Positions 43,330-53,122 of a stretch of DNA of 64,000 nucleotides are shown one piece after another. Origin of the DNA: Sphingopyxis sp. GW247-27LB (GTDB lineage Bacteria > Pseudomonadota > Alphaproteobacteria > Sphingomonadales > Sphingomonadaceae). The notes beneath the pieces were generated by a model. That model was given only the letters and a program-made list of their open reading frames with translations, was not told where the DNA came from and ran no database searches. The stretch is from positions 54,757 through 118,756 of the forward strand of contig NZ_NIWD01000009.1 of the NCBI RefSeq assembly GCF_002277025.1. The letters run 5' to 3'. Positions within the stretch are counted from its first letter, which is position 1. Each line of letters begins with the position of its first letter. Position numbers and translations under genes: made by a program.

Positions 43330-44913
43330 TCACGCCGCCTCGACCTCGGCTTCGGCCGGCAGGCGGATCATATAGTCGAACGCCGACAGCGCCGCCTTCG
43401 ATCCTTCGCCCATCGCGATGACGATCTGCTTGTAGGGCACCGTCGTGCAGTCGCCCGCGGCGAAGATGCCGGGCTGGCTCGTCTCGCCGCGATGGTCGAC
43501 CTCGATCTCGCCGTGGCGCGACAAGGCGACGCTGTCCTTCAGCCATTCGGTGTTGGGAACGAGCCCGATCTGGACGAAGATGCCTTCGAGCTCGATCTGG
43601 TGCATCTCGTCCTTGCCGCGATCCTTGTAGGCGAGCCCCGTCACCTTCGCACCGTCGCCGAGCACTTCGGTGGTCAGCGCCGAGGTGACGATCTTGACGT
43701 TGGGCAGGCTGGCCAGTTTCCGTTGCAGCACCGCGTCGGCGCGAAGCTGGCTGTCGAACTCGATCAGCGTCACATGCGCGACGATACCCGCGAGGTCGAT
43801 CGCCGCCTCGACGCCGCTGTTGCCGCCGCCGATCACCGCGACGCGCTTGCCCTTGTAGAGCGGGCCGTCGCAGTGCGGGCAGTAAGCCACACCCTTGTTG
43901 CGATAGGCGTCCTCGCCCGGCACGCCGAGTTGGCGCCAGCGCGCGCCGGTCGACAGGATCACGGTGCGCGCCTTCAGCGACGCGCCGCTCGCGAGCCGCA
44001 CCTCGTGCAGGCCGCCTTCACGTTCCGCCGGGATCAGCTTTTCGGCGCGCTGCAGGTTCATGATGTCGACGTCATATTCGCGGACATGCTGCTCGAGTTG
44101 CGCGACGAGCTTCGGGCCCTCGGTATGCTGGACCGAGATGAAATTCTCGATCGCCATCGTGTCGAGCACCTGCCCGCCGAAGCGTTCAGCGGCGAGCCCC
44201 ACGCGGATGCCCTTGCGCGCCGCATAGATCGCGGCCGCGGCGCCCGCCGGGCCGCCGCCGACGACGAGCACGTCGAACGTGTCCTTCGCGGCGATCTTCT
44301 CGGCCGCCTTCGCCTCGGCGCCGGTGTCGAGCTTGGCGAGTATCTGTTCGAGCTCCATCCGGCCCTGGCCGAACGTTTCGCCATTCAGGAAGATCGTCGG
44401 CACCGCCATGACCTGGCGCGCCTCGACCTCGTCCTGGAACAGGCCGCCGTCGATCGCAGCGTGGGTGATGCGCGGGTTGACGACGCTCATCAGATTGAGC
44501 GCCTGCACGATGTCGGGGCAATTCTGGCACGACAGCGAGAAATAGGTTTCGAAATGATAGTCGCCATCCAGCGCGCGGACCTGATCGAGCACCTCGGGCG
44601 CGACCTTCGGCGGGTGGCCGCCGACCTGCAGCAGCGCGAGGACGAGCGAGGTGAATTCGTGGCCGAGCGGGATGCCGGCGAAGCGGACAGCGACTTGCGC
44701 GTCGCTGGCGCGGCGGATCAGGAAGCTGGGGCGGCGCGCATCGTCGTCGGCGCGGGTCACGCTGACCTTGTCCGACAGCGCGGCGATCTGGTCGAGAAGG
44801 TCCGCCAGCTCGGCCGACTTCGCGCCATCGCCCAGCGACGAGACAAGTTCGATCGGTTCACGAAGATTCGTGAGAAGGCCTTGAAGCTGCTGCTTCAGAT
44901 TGGCGTCGAGCAT
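43330..44913 (-). CDS. ahpF: Alkyl hydroperoxide reductase subunit F
   Basis: 527 residues from ATG with GCAGGAGC upstream; the upstream frame to 44943 has no support. The N-terminal thioredoxin-like domain has SCQNCPDIV. The FAD domain [19 protein letters not shown], the redox pair [20 protein letters not shown] (CxxC and NADH site) and [16 protein letters not shown] complete the flavoprotein. It reduces AhpC with NADH. A repeat separates it from ahpC. Confidence 0.96.
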   Translation of the reverse strand: MLDANLKQQLQGLLTNLREPIELVSSLGDGAKSAELADLLDQIAALSDKVSVTRADDDARRPSFLIRRASDAQVAVRFAGIPLGHEFTSLVLALLQVGGHPPKVAPEVLDQVRALDGDYHFETYFSLSCQNCPDIVQALNLMSVVNPRITHAAIDGGLFQDEVEARQVMAVPTIFLNGETFGQGRMELEQILAKLDTGAEAKAAEKIAAKDTFDVLVVGGGPAGAAAAIYAARKGIRVGLAAERFGGQVLDTMAIENFISVQHTEGPKLVAQLEQHVREYDVDIMNLQRAEKLIPAEREGGLHEVRLASGASLKARTVILSTGARWRQLGVPGEDAYRNKGVAYCPHCDGPLYKGKRVAVIGGGNSGVEAAIDLAGIVAHVTLIEFDSQLRADAVLQRKLASLPNVKIVTSALTTEVLGDGAKVTGLAYKDRGKDEMHQIELEGIFVQIGLVPNTEWLKDSVALSRHGEIEVDHRGETSQPGIFAAGDCTTVPYKQIVIAMGEGSKAALSAFDYMIRLPAEAEVEAA

Positions 44914-44945
44914 GGGGAGAGCTCCTGCATATTGGAAAAGCATCC

Positions 44946-45034
44946 GTGCGCTCCCGCGAAGGCGGGAGCCCAGAGCGATCAGGCACGAGCGTTGCGGCCT
45001 GACGCTCTGGGTCCCCGCCTCCGCGGGGACACAC
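44946..45034 (+). repeat. Inverted repeat between ahpC and ahpF (family I)
   Basis: An element of GTGCGCTCCCGCGAAGGCGG followed by GAGCCCAGAGCG with a related right arm CGCTCTGGGTCCCCGCCTCC followed by GCGGGGACACAC. Arms resemble but do not perfectly match. It fills the 135-nt gap between the two genes. Confidence 0.75.
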
Positions 45035-45048
45035 GGTGGATTTAAGGC

Positions 45049-45612
45049 TTAGATCTTGCCGACGAGGTCGAGCGAGGGCGCGAGGGTTTCGGCGCCTTCT
45101 TCCCACTTCGCAGGGCAGACTTCGCCCGGGTGGCTGACCCAATATTGCAGCGCCTTGATCTTGCGCAGCAGCTCCGCAGCGTTGCGGCCCACGCCCTCGG
45201 GGGTGATTTCGAGGAGCTGGATCTCGCCCTCGGGATCGACGACGAAGGTGCCGCGGTCGGCAAGGCCGACGCCTTCACGCAGCACTTCGAAATTGTTCGA
45301 CAGCGCGTGGTTCTGGTCGCCGACCATATAATAGTTGATCTTGCCGATCGCCGGCGAGGTGTCGTGCCACGCCTTGTGGCAGAAATGCGTGTCGGTCGAC
45401 ACCGAATAGACCTCGACGCCCATCTTCTGGAGGGTCGGGTAGATGTCGGCGAGATCTTCGAGCTCGGTCGGGCAGACGAAGGTGAAATCGGCGGGATAGA
45501 AGAAGAAAACCGCCCACTTGCCCTTCACGTCGGCGTCGGTGATGTCGACGAACTTGCCATCCTTGAACGCGGTGGCCTTGAAGGGTTTGAGGGTCGTATT
45601 GAGAACGGACAT
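45049..45612 (-). CDS. ahpC: Alkyl hydroperoxide reductase subunit C (2-Cys peroxiredoxin)
   Basis: 187 residues. [20 protein letters not shown] contains the peroxidatic Cys47 and the resolving Cys is in [10 protein letters not shown] near the C-terminus. It reduces peroxides and is recycled by AhpF. First gene of an ahpC-ahpF pair. No OxyR gene is in the window. Confidence 0.98.
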   Translation of the reverse strand: MSVLNTTLKPFKATAFKDGKFVDITDADVKGKWAVFFFYPADFTFVCPTELEDLADIYPTLQKMGVEVYSVSTDTHFCHKAWHDTSPAIGKINYYMVGDQNHALSNNFEVLREGVGLADRGTFVVDPEGEIQLLEITPEGVGRNAAELLRKIKALQYWVSHPGEVCPAKWEEGAETLAPSLDLVGKI

Positions 45613-45701
45613 GGAGAGCTCCTTTGTTGTCGGGAGCCCTCCCCTAGCCCTTTATGTTGCAATGCGAAAAGTGAAAATACAGGAAGTTTTGATCGAATTT
45701 A

Positions 45702-46889
45702 TCAATAAGTCTCGCACGGCTGCGTGATGGCCGGAATCGCGCCACGACGGGCGCCGGATCGCGAGGCGAGAACGATCGCGAGGCCGCCCACCGCCATCGC
45801 CGCCCCCGCGATCGACACGGCCGGAAAGCCGAGCCCGAGGCCGATCACGCCGCCCCCGACCGCCGCGCCGACCGCATTGCCGAGGTTGAAGGCGCCGATG
45901 TTGACCGCCGATGCAAGGTTGGGCGCGTCGGATGCCGCCTCCATCACCCGCATCTGCAGCGGCGGCACGATCGCGAAGGTCGCGATGCCCCAGACGAAGA
46001 TCGTGACCGCGGCGGCGAGCGGCGTGAACATCGTCACGGCGAACAGGACAAGCGTCCCGGCGAGCCCCGCGAGCGAAACGATCAGCGTCCGCTCGATCGA
46101 CTTGTCGGCGAAGACGCCGCCGAGCCAGTTGCCGAAGGTCAGGCCGAGCCCGTAGATCACCAGCATCGCGGTGACGAACAGCGTCGTCGCGCCGGTGGCT
46201 TCCTTCAGGATCGGCGCGATATAGGTGAAGACGGTGAACATCGCCGCCGATCCGATCGCGGTCAACGCCAGCGCGACGAGCACCTCGCGGCGGCGGAGCA
46301 CGCCGAGTTCGGCCAGCATGTCGCCGCCCGCCTCCTGGCGCATGTCGGGGAGCGCGAAGCGAAGCGCGGCCATGGTCAGCAGACCCCAGACGCCGATCGC
46401 GGCGAACGCCGTCCGCCAGCCCAGCGTCTCGCCGACCCAGGGCGCGAGCGGCACGCCGATGACATTGGCGAGCGTCAGCCCCATGAACATCGCGGCGACC
46501 GCGCTCGCCCGTTTTTCGGGCGCGACGATGCTCGCCGCGACGACCGAGCCGACGCCGAAGAAGGCGCCGTGGTTGAGCGAGGTGATCACCCGCGCGACCA
46601 TCAGCATCGCATAGTCGCTCGCGATCGCGGACAGGAAATTGCCGAGCGTGAAGATGCCCATCAGCGCGATGAGCAGCGTGCGCCGCTTCATCTTCGCGGT
46701 GGTGAGCGTCATCAGCGGCGCACCGATCATCACGCCGAGCGCATAGGCCGAAACGAGCAGCCCCGCGGCGGGGATCGAAACCCCCAGCCCCTCGGCCATG
46801 TCGGGGAGCAGTCCCATGGGCGCGAATTCGGTGATGCCGATACCGAAGGCGCCGGTGGCGAGCGCGAGCAGCGGGAGATTGATCTTCAT
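45702..46889 (-). CDS. Major facilitator superfamily transporter
   Basis: 395 residues with about 12 transmembrane helices. GITEFAPMGLLPDMAEGLGVSIPAAGLLVSAYALGVMIGAPLM opens the first bundle, RVITSLNHGAFFGVGSVVAASIV is the helix 4-5 region, and the layout fits the AraJ/YdhP sugar-efflux-type drug and arabinose exporters. CCGGAGGACCCTCG before the ATG supports the start. It is divergent from a LysR-family gene; substrate unknown. Confidence 0.9.
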   Translation of the reverse strand: MKINLPLLALATGAFGIGITEFAPMGLLPDMAEGLGVSIPAAGLLVSAYALGVMIGAPLMTLTTAKMKRRTLLIALMGIFTLGNFLSAIASDYAMLMVARVITSLNHGAFFGVGSVVAASIVAPEKRASAVAAMFMGLTLANVIGVPLAPWVGETLGWRTAFAAIGVWGLLTMAALRFALPDMRQEAGGDMLAELGVLRRREVLVALALTAIGSAAMFTVFTYIAPILKEATGATTLFVTAMLVIYGLGLTFGNWLGGVFADKSIERTLIVSLAGLAGTLVLFAVTMFTPLAAAVTIFVWGIATFAIVPPLQMRVMEAASDAPNLASAVNIGAFNLGNAVGAAVGGGVIGLGLGFPAVSIAGAAMAVGGLAIVLASRSGARRGAIPAITQPCETY

Positions 46890-47039
46890 CGAGGGTCCTC
46901 CGGTTGGACGAAGGGCGGGTCCGCCGCGGGTGATCCCGGCCGGCGACGAACAGCCCGCTCTTTCCTTTGTAAACAGAACGCATAAATAGAGGAGCGTAGC
47001 CACGCTGATTAGCGAGCATGTGAGCCAAGGATTTTTGCG

Positions 47040-47951
47040 ATGGATGCAAAGATGGATGGAAGCGCCGATCGCGCCCGCGCGATGGAGGTCTTCGCCGCGG
47101 TCGTCGCGGAGGGCAGTTTCTCCGCCGCCGGGCGCCGGCTCGGCCTGACCCCGTCGGCGGTCAGCCGCACCGTCGACCGCATCGAGGCGCGGCTGGGGGT
47201 GCGCCTGCTGCTTCGTTCGACCCGCGCGCTCGCGCTCACCGCCGAGGGCGACGCCTATCTTCGCGCCGCGCGCCGCATCCTCGCCGACCTCGACGACAGC
47301 GAGCAGGCGATCGCCGATCAGGGCGCGCCGCGCGGGCGGCTGCGCATCAGCGCGGCGCAGGCGCACGGGCGGCTGTGCATCGTGCCGCGGCTCGGCGAAT
47401 TCGCACGGCTCTATCCCCATATCCTGGTCGACATCAGCCTGTCCGACCGGCTGGTCGACGTCGCCGCGGGGCAGGCCGACGTCGCCGTTCGCTTCGGTCC
47501 GCTCGCCGACAGCCTGCTGACCGCGCGCAAGCTGGGCGAGAACGGCCGCGTGATCGTGGCCTCACCCGACTATCTGGCGCGCCACGGCACGCCGCAGGTG
47601 CCCGAAGAGCTGCACGCGCACAATTGCCTGAACTTCAACTTCCGCCGCGCCGAGCCCGTCTGGCCCTTTCGCCGCGACGGGCGCGATTTCGCGCTGTCGG
47701 TTCGCGGCAATATCGAGGCGAACAACGGCGAAACGCTGGGGCAACTCGCCGCGGCCGGGGTCGGCATCGCGCGCGTCGGCGCGTTCAGCGTCGTCGACGA
47801 TCTCGCCGCCGGCCGCCTCGTCCCGATCCTCGAAACCTATAATCCCGGCGACGTCGAGGCGATTCACGCGGTGTTCGCGGGCGGCGCCAACACCCCGGCG
47901 CGCGTCCGCGTCTTCGTCGATTTCCTCGCCGAGCGGCTGGGCCTCAAGTGA
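47040..47951 (+). CDS. LysR-family transcriptional regulator
   Basis: 303 residues. The N-terminal winged helix (RAMEVFAAVVAEGSFSAAGRRLGLTPSAVSRTVDRIEARLGVRLLLRSTRALALTAEG) is followed by the LysR substrate-binding domain (RLRISAAQAHGRLCIVPRLGEFARLYPHI). It is divergent from the MFS transporter and is likely its regulator. Effector unknown. Confidence 0.93.
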   Translation: MDAKMDGSADRARAMEVFAAVVAEGSFSAAGRRLGLTPSAVSRTVDRIEARLGVRLLLRSTRALALTAEGDAYLRAARRILADLDDSEQAIADQGAPRGRLRISAAQAHGRLCIVPRLGEFARLYPHILVDISLSDRLVDVAAGQADVAVRFGPLADSLLTARKLGENGRVIVASPDYLARHGTPQVPEELHAHNCLNFNFRRAEPVWPFRRDGRDFALSVRGNIEANNGETLGQLAAAGVGIARVGAFSVVDDLAAGRLVPILETYNPGDVEAIHAVFAGGANTPARVRVFVDFLAERLGLK

Positions 47952-47977
47952 AGGCGAACATCGGCAGGGCCGCGAAA

Positions 47978-48508
47978 TCAGGCCGGCACATAGGTCAGCC
48001 GGATCGCATCCTCGCCGATCCGGTCGTGGGCGACGAGGCGAAGCCGCGGCCGGGGCCCGGCGAAATAGGGCGTGCCGTGCCCGAGCACGACGGGGTGGAG
48101 ATAGATGCGATATTCGTCGATCAGCCCCAGTTCGGTAAGGCTCCGCGCCAGCCTGGGGCCTCCCACCTCGATCTCCCCTTCCTGCTCGGCCTTCAACGCG
48201 CGGATCGCACCCTCCAGATCATCCCCGATCAGGGTCGCGTTGGGACCGACCGACTTCAGCGAATGCGAGACGACCCATTTCCGCTGGCGCCGCCACGCCG
48301 CCGCGAACGCGCGTTCATCGGCGCCCCATTCGGGATGGTCGTCGTCCCAATAGCGCATGATCTCGTAGAGCTGGCGGCCATACAGGCTGCCTGTCTGCCC
48401 CCCGGCCTCCGCGATGAAATGGCGGAACAGCGTGGCGTCCGGCGCGAACGCCATATGGTCGACATAGCCGTCGAGCGACTGGTTCATTCCAAACACGAGC
48501 CTGGCCAT
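47978..48508 (-). CDS. Dihydrofolate reductase-family (RibD C-terminal) protein
   Basis: 176 residues. The ATG at 48508 has GGAAAGGAAGAGGC upstream. MARLVFGMNQSLDGYVDHM is the typical start; SKSVGPNATLIGDD and IEVGGPRLARSLTELGLIDEYRIYLHPVVLGHGTPYF are the NADP-binding and core motifs of the YyaP/RibD C-domain group. Neither true dihydrofolate reductase nor riboflavin biosynthesis is implied; the group is annotated as deaminase-reductase. Substrate unknown. Confidence 0.85.
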   Translation of the reverse strand: MARLVFGMNQSLDGYVDHMAFAPDATLFRHFIAEAGGQTGSLYGRQLYEIMRYWDDDHPEWGADERAFAAAWRRQRKWVVSHSLKSVGPNATLIGDDLEGAIRALKAEQEGEIEVGGPRLARSLTELGLIDEYRIYLHPVVLGHGTPYFAGPRPRLRLVAHDRIGEDAIRLTYVPA

Positions 48509-48583
48509 AGCCTCTTCCTTTCCTTCGCGCGGCGTATCCACCCCATGGGGGATGGGTGCTCGACGGGTCGCCTGAGCCCTGCG

Positions 48584-49225
48584 TCAACCGCCCCTTGCCG
48601 CCGCCCACGCCTTGGTATCCTGGCATATGTCCATGGCGCGCCTGTAGCCGTCGCGGCCCGTGACGCGGCCGATATAAGCCTCTTCGGCCTCGCCGCAGAC
48701 GACGCCGCCGTTCCGCCTCGCCTGCAGCAGGGCATAGGCTACCGAGATGTCGGCCGCCGTGAAAGCCTCGCCGGCGACATAGGGCGCGCCCGCGAGCTGC
48801 CGCGTCACCAGGCCGAGCCGCGATTCGAACACGCTCATCGCCTGGCGGGCGCTCCAATTGTCCCGTTCGCCCTCGGGCGCGATGTTGCGCGCGCCGCTGA
48901 CGAAATAGATGGACGTTGCCAGCCCGGCCTCGCCGAGGTGAAGGAACTGCTGATACAGGGGGAAGGCGGGGTCGTGCGGCGGCGGCGCGAGCGGCGTCGG
49001 GCCATGGCGCGCCATCAGATATTCCATGATCGCGATCGATTCGACCATGATGACGTCGCCATCCTGGATCGCCGGAATGAATCCGGCCGGATTGATCGCC
49101 AGAAACTCCGGATCCTTCTCGACCCCAGCGAGCAGATCCACCGGCCGCAATCGATAAGGAAGCCGCATTTCCTCCAGCAGCCAGACGACCCGGAAGCCGC
49201 GCCCCTCGCCGAATACGGTAATCAC
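48584..49225 (-). CDS. Glutathione S-transferase-family protein
   Basis: 213 residues from a GTG with GGAGAGG 7 nt upstream; the only other start is a TTG 8 codons earlier. N-terminal thioredoxin-like domain (ITVFGEGRGFRVVWLLEEMRLPYRL, GFIPAIQDGDVIMVESIAIMEYL) and a helical C-terminal domain (AAFTAADISVAYALL-like FTAADISVAYALLQARR). It conjugates glutathione to electrophiles. It is divergent from an HxlR regulator. Confidence 0.9.
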   Translation of the reverse strand: MITVFGEGRGFRVVWLLEEMRLPYRLRPVDLLAGVEKDPEFLAINPAGFIPAIQDGDVIMVESIAIMEYLMARHGPTPLAPPPHDPAFPLYQQFLHLGEAGLATSIYFVSGARNIAPEGERDNWSARQAMSVFESRLGLVTRQLAGAPYVAGEAFTAADISVAYALLQARRNGGVVCGEAEEAYIGRVTGRDGYRRAMDICQDTKAWAAARGG

Positions 49226-49243
49226 GGCCGCACCTCTCCATGC

Positions 49244-49293
49244 TTGCAATTTGCAACCGGTTGAGGTTTAGCCCGACCGATCCTACTTTGCAA
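49244..49293. promoter_or_regulatory. Triple TTGCAA motif between GST and HxlR genes
   Basis: TTGCAA occurs at 49244-49249, 49251-49256 and 49288-49293 in the 88-nt divergent space. The spacing of the first two is 7 nt, centre to centre; the third is 37 nt further. They could be HxlR operator half-sites controlling both genes. Confidence 0.4.
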
Positions 49294-49313
49294 GCGGTAG
49301 GAGGCCCAAGAGA

Positions 49314-49823
49314 TTGAAGCATGCACACCGATCGGGCTGCCCGATCAATCTGACGCTCGAGGCGCTGGGGGATCGCTGGAGCCTGATCGTCATCCGCGAC
49401 CTGATGTTCGGCAACCGCCGCCGTTTCCGCGAACTGCTGACCCGGTCGGAGGAGCGGATCGCCTCGAACATTCTGGCCGACCGGCTGGCGCGCCTGGAGA
49501 AAGCCGGATTGATATCGCGCCGCGACGATCCCGGCCACAAGCAGAAGATCATCTACAGCCTGACCGAAGCATCGATCGCGCTGGTGCCGCTGCTCGCCCA
49601 TATGGGCGGCTGGGGCCTGCGCCACACGCCCGCGTCGAAGGAGCTTTCGGTGCGCGCGAAAATCCTCGAGGACGGCGGTCCGCCGCTATGGTCCGAGTTC
49701 ATGGAGGAACTGCGGCACCTTCACCTGGGAGCGCCGGCACCCGCAGAGTCGGTCTTCGCCAGGCTGCAGTCGGCCTATGAGGCCGCGCTTGCCGAGCCGG
49801 CGACGGCGTCCCCGAACGGCTAG
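49314..49823 (+). CDS. HxlR-family transcriptional regulator
   Basis: 169 residues, read from a TTG preceded by TAGGAGGCCCAAGA, a strong ribosome binding site with no nearby ATG. The winged helix CPINLTLEALGDRWSLIVIRDLMFGNRRRFRELLTRSEERIASNILADRLARLEKAGLISR is diagnostic for HxlR. It is divergent from the GST gene. The C-terminal 80 residues form a dimerisation helix region. Inducer unknown. Confidence 0.93.
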   Translation: MKHAHRSGCPINLTLEALGDRWSLIVIRDLMFGNRRRFRELLTRSEERIASNILADRLARLEKAGLISRRDDPGHKQKIIYSLTEASIALVPLLAHMGGWGLRHTPASKELSVRAKILEDGGPPLWSEFMEELRHLHLGAPAPAESVFARLQSAYEAALAEPATASPNG

Positions 49824-49877
49824 GGCCGAGCGCAACGCGATCATCGCCGGCGCTGCCGAAACATCAGTGGTCCCATG

Positions 49878-49954
49878 TGGCGCGCCCGGCAGGATTCGAA
49901 CCTGCGACCACCCGCTTAGAAGGCGGGTGCTCTATCCAGCTGAGCTACGGGCGC
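49878..49954 (-). tRNA. tRNA-Arg, anticodon TCT
   Basis: 77 nt. The acceptor stem GCGCCCG pairs with CGGGCGC, the D arm is GCTC/GAGC, the anticodon stem CCCGC/GCGGG holds loop CTTCTAA with anticodon TCT, and the T arm GCAGG/CCTGC holds TTCGAAT. The discriminator is G and the 3' CCA is encoded (TGG at 49878-49880 on the plus strand). It reads AGA and AGG codons. Confidence 0.96.
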
Positions 49955-50025
49955 GCGGCACGGCTGTGCGGAGGGGCGAATAGCGCGGTTTGCGCGGACC
50001 GCAAAGCGCGTTAAGCAGCGTGCCG

Positions 50026-50787
50026 ATGACCGACTCCACCCAGACCGCGTCCGGACACACGTCCTCGCTCGCGCACGTCAGCGCCGGACAGGTGCGCCAT
50101 TTCCGCTATTACGACCTCGTGATGGCGGCTTTCGTCGCGATCCTGCTCCTCAGCAACATCATCGGCGCTTCGAAGCCCAGCTATATCCCGCTGCCCGACG
50201 GCCGCCAGTGGGCGTTCGGCGCAGGCGTGCTTTTTTTTCCGATCAGCTACATCATCGGCGACGTTCTCACCGAGGTTTACGGCTATGCCCGCGCCCGACG
50301 GGTGATATGGACGGGCTTTGCCGCACTCGCGTTCATGGCGTTCATGGCTTGGGTGGTCGTGTCGCTGCCGCCCGCCGATGGCTGGCCGGGTCAGGCAAGT
50401 TATGAATTCGTCTTCGGCAATAGCTGGCGCATCGTGCTCGCGTCGATGGCGGCCTTCTGGGTCGGCGAGTTCGCGAACAGCTATGTCCTTGCGCGAATGA
50501 AGCTCGCGACCGGCGGACGCTTCCTCTGGATGCGCACTATCGGCTCGACCATCGTCGGCCAGGGGCTGGACAGCCTGATTTTCTACCCGCTCGCCTTTTA
50601 CGGCCTTGCCGGATGGCCGCCCGAACAGTTGATGCAGGTCGTGCTGTCGCAATGGCTGTTCAAGACGACGTGGGAGGTGGTGCTGACGCCCGTCACCTAT
50701 GCTGTCGTCGGCCTGCTCAAGCGGCGCGAAGGTGTCGACGTGTTCGACGAGGGCACCGACTTCAATCCCTTCGGCGCCAAGGTTTGA
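50026..50787 (+). CDS. Queuosine precursor transporter (YhhQ/QueT-type)
   Basis: 253 residues with about six transmembrane helices. FRYYDLVMAAFVAILLLSNIIGASK, FFPISYIIGDVLTEVYGYARARRVIW and RTIGSTIVGQGLDSLIFYPLAF are family motifs of the YhhQ (DUF165) queuine/preQ0 importers. The ATG at 50026 is an in-frame start after a longer frame from 49990; its ribosome binding site is weak. Next to the tRNA gene and a same-strand membrane protein 5 nt downstream. Confidence 0.92.
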   Translation: MTDSTQTASGHTSSLAHVSAGQVRHFRYYDLVMAAFVAILLLSNIIGASKPSYIPLPDGRQWAFGAGVLFFPISYIIGDVLTEVYGYARARRVIWTGFAALAFMAFMAWVVVSLPPADGWPGQASYEFVFGNSWRIVLASMAAFWVGEFANSYVLARMKLATGGRFLWMRTIGSTIVGQGLDSLIFYPLAFYGLAGWPPEQLMQVVLSQWLFKTTWEVVLTPVTYAVVGLLKRREGVDVFDEGTDFNPFGAKV

Positions 50788-51155
50788 CCTCCATGACCCT
50801 GATCGAGCTTGCCTCGCTTTTCGAGGACCGGAAGAGCTGGCTCGTGACCACGAGCGGGCTCGATAAGGATGCCCTGCACGTCTATTTCGGGATGGCGCTG
50901 TTCCTCCTCGTCCGGCTGCTCTGGCGCTGGCGCGGCGGCTGGTTCGTGGCGTGGCTCGCGGTGCTGGCGATGGCGTGCGGCGGCGAGTGGCTCGACGTCA
51001 CCGCCGAGGCGAGCCGATCGGCGATCCGTCCCGACCCCGAGCATTGGCACGACATCTGGAACACGATGTTCTGGCCGACGGCGCTGCTGTTGATCGGCCG
51101 CTGGCTGCAGCCGGCGGCGAAGGCATCATCGGAAGGGGAAGACGCGGCCCCGCCG

Positions 51156-51821
<666 letters not shown>

Positions 51822-51837
51822 GGCGTGTCTCCTGCCC

Positions 51838-52068
51838 TCAGGCGCGTTCGATCCGGTAATTCTCGATCACGGTGTTGGCGAGCAGCTTCGCGCACATCGC
51901 GTCGAGATCGGCGTCGCTGACGCCGTCGGCGACCTCGAGCTCGATGAAGCGGCCCGCGCGCACGTCGCTGACGCCGCCGAAGCCCAGCCCTTCCAGCGCA
52001 TGGTGGATCGCCTTGCCCTGCGGGTCGAGCACCCCCGGCTTGAGCGTCACATAGACCTGGACTTTCAT
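51838..52068 (-). CDS. purS: Phosphoribosylformylglycinamidine synthase subunit PurS
   Basis: 76 residues. [28 protein letters not shown] and [13 protein letters not shown] are the family signature. It structures the PurQ-PurL complex. The ATG at 52068 begins the typical MKVQVYV start; longer frames are not native. Two genes of a purS-purQ unit; divergent from bfd. Confidence 0.95.
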   Translation of the reverse strand: MKVQVYVTLKPGVLDPQGKAIHHALEGLGFGGVSDVRAGRFIELEVADGVSDADLDAMCAKLLANTVIENYRIERA

Positions 52069-52173
52069 GGGGCGGACCTTTGCGAGAGGGGGGCGGGAAC
52101 GATGGGCGCGCCTATGCCCGCGAATCACCCTTCGGGCAAGGGGCGGGACCCATGAAAATCCCCTTTTTCCGAT

Positions 52174-52213
52174 TGCGAACCACTCGCATCTTTCTTGTTG
52201 CGAATCCGTCGCA
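52174..52213 (+). promoter_or_regulatory. Tandem Fur-box-like palindromes upstream of bfd
   Basis: Two 15-mers, TGCGAACCACTCGCA (52174-52188) and TGCGAATCCGTCGCA (52199-52213), share TGCGA-N5-TCGCA and lie 25 nt apart, 37 to 77 nt before the bfd ATG. They have the length and symmetry of a Fur box. A third half site ATTCGCA lies just before the ATG. The third downstream motif at 53083 fits even better. Confidence 0.6.
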
Positions 52214-52250
52214 CTAGCCCTACATCGCAATTGTTGAGAAGGATTCGCAC

Positions 52251-52424
52251 ATGGTCGTCTGTGTCTGCAACGCAATAAGGGAACGGGATTTGCGCGATGT
52301 CGCAAAGAACGGCCAATTGCGGTGCGCCAAGGCCGCCTATGCGCAACTGGGTCGCAAACCCAAGTGCGGCCAGTGCCTGTCATTCGCTCGCAATATCATC
52401 AGCGACGTCGCAGCGACCGCCTGA
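52251..52424 (+). CDS. bfd: Bacterioferritin-associated ferredoxin
   Basis: 57 residues, a 2Fe-2S protein that reduces bacterioferritin iron for release. The start is MVVCVCNAIRERDLRD with Cys4 and Cys6, and KCGQC gives Cys39 and Cys42. AGAAGGA sits 7 nt before the ATG. It lies 101 nt upstream of bfr with Fur-like sites upstream. A frame on the opposite strand is not used. Confidence 0.93.
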   Translation: MVVCVCNAIRERDLRDVAKNGQLRCAKAAYAQLGRKPKCGQCLSFARNIISDVAATA

Positions 52425-52525
52425 TTTTTCGCGGAAATCAGCCATTTTCACCCTTGGCCTGACCGGGTCCGGGCGCCTATAATGCCGCCCACTTTCCCAC
52501 CCGAGACATAAGACAGGACACGGCA

Positions 52526-53008
52526 ATGAAGGGCGACGAAAAGGTCATCGACTTCCTCAACGAGGCGCTGAAGAACGAGCTGACCGCGATCAACCAATAC
52601 TGGCTGCATTACCGGATGCTCGACAATTGGGGCATCAAGCGGCTCGCCGAGTTCGAGCGGCACGAATCGATCGACGAGATGAAGCACGCCGATCAGCTCG
52701 CCGACCGCATCCTGTTTCTGGGCGGGCTGCCCAATTTCCAGATGCTCGGCCGGCTGCGCGTCGGCGAGACGGTCGAGGAGATATTGAAGGCCGACCTCGC
52801 GCTCGAGGAAGAGGCGATCCCGCTGCTCAAGGACGCGATCGCCCATTCGGAGAGCGTGCGCGATTATGTCAGCCGCGAACTCTTCGCGCACATCCTCGAA
52901 AGCGAGGAGGAGCATGTCGACGAGCTCGAAAAGCAGTTCGACATGATCGAGCGCATGGGCATCGAAAATTACGTCCAGCTCCAGTCGAAGCCCGCCAGCG
53001 ACGACTGA
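52526..53008 (+). CDS. bfr: Bacterioferritin
   Basis: 160 residues. Heme-containing ferritin that stores iron as a 24-mer. Ferroxidase ligands are Glu18, Glu51, His54, Glu94, Glu127 and His130. The heme ligand Met52 (DEMKH) is present. RLAEFERHESIDEMKHADQL is the signature. It is 101 nt after bfd. A strong terminator follows. Confidence 0.98.
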   Translation: MKGDEKVIDFLNEALKNELTAINQYWLHYRMLDNWGIKRLAEFERHESIDEMKHADQLADRILFLGGLPNFQMLGRLRVGETVEEILKADLALEEEAIPLLKDAIAHSESVRDYVSRELFAHILESEEEHVDELEKQFDMIERMGIENYVQLQSKPASDD

Positions 53009-53043
53009 TTTTTCGTAAAAATCCGCCGGATTCCCGGCATTTG

Positions 53044-53073
53044 GAGAGGCGCTTACCGGCGCCTCTCTTTTTT
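53044..53073 (+). terminator. Terminator of bfr
   Basis: A 9-bp stem GAGAGGCGC (53044-53052) and GCGCCTCTC (53059-53067) with 6-nt loop, followed by TTTTTT. Confidence 0.92.
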
Positions 53074-53082
53074 GCTTGTATT

Positions 53083-53097
53083 TGCGAATAATTCTCA
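53083..53097 (+). promoter_or_regulatory. Fur-box-like site upstream of 53215 gene
   Basis: TGCGAATAATTCTCA matches the 15-mer TGNNAATNATTNNCA fully in its central part. It lies 10 nt after the bfr terminator T-run and 26 nt before a hairpin. It could drive an iron-controlled short transcript or the gene at 53215. Confidence 0.65.
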
Positions 53098-53122
53098 ATA
53101 GCAAGGTTGGGCAGTCCCCTCC

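Noticed and set aside
49861..49985. Integration site or island next to tRNA-Arg
   Set aside because: No integrase, no duplicated tRNA end within the window and no composition shift nearby.
52125..52346. 73-codon minus-strand frame over bfd
   Set aside because: The plus strand has a ribosome binding site and the four bfd cysteines.
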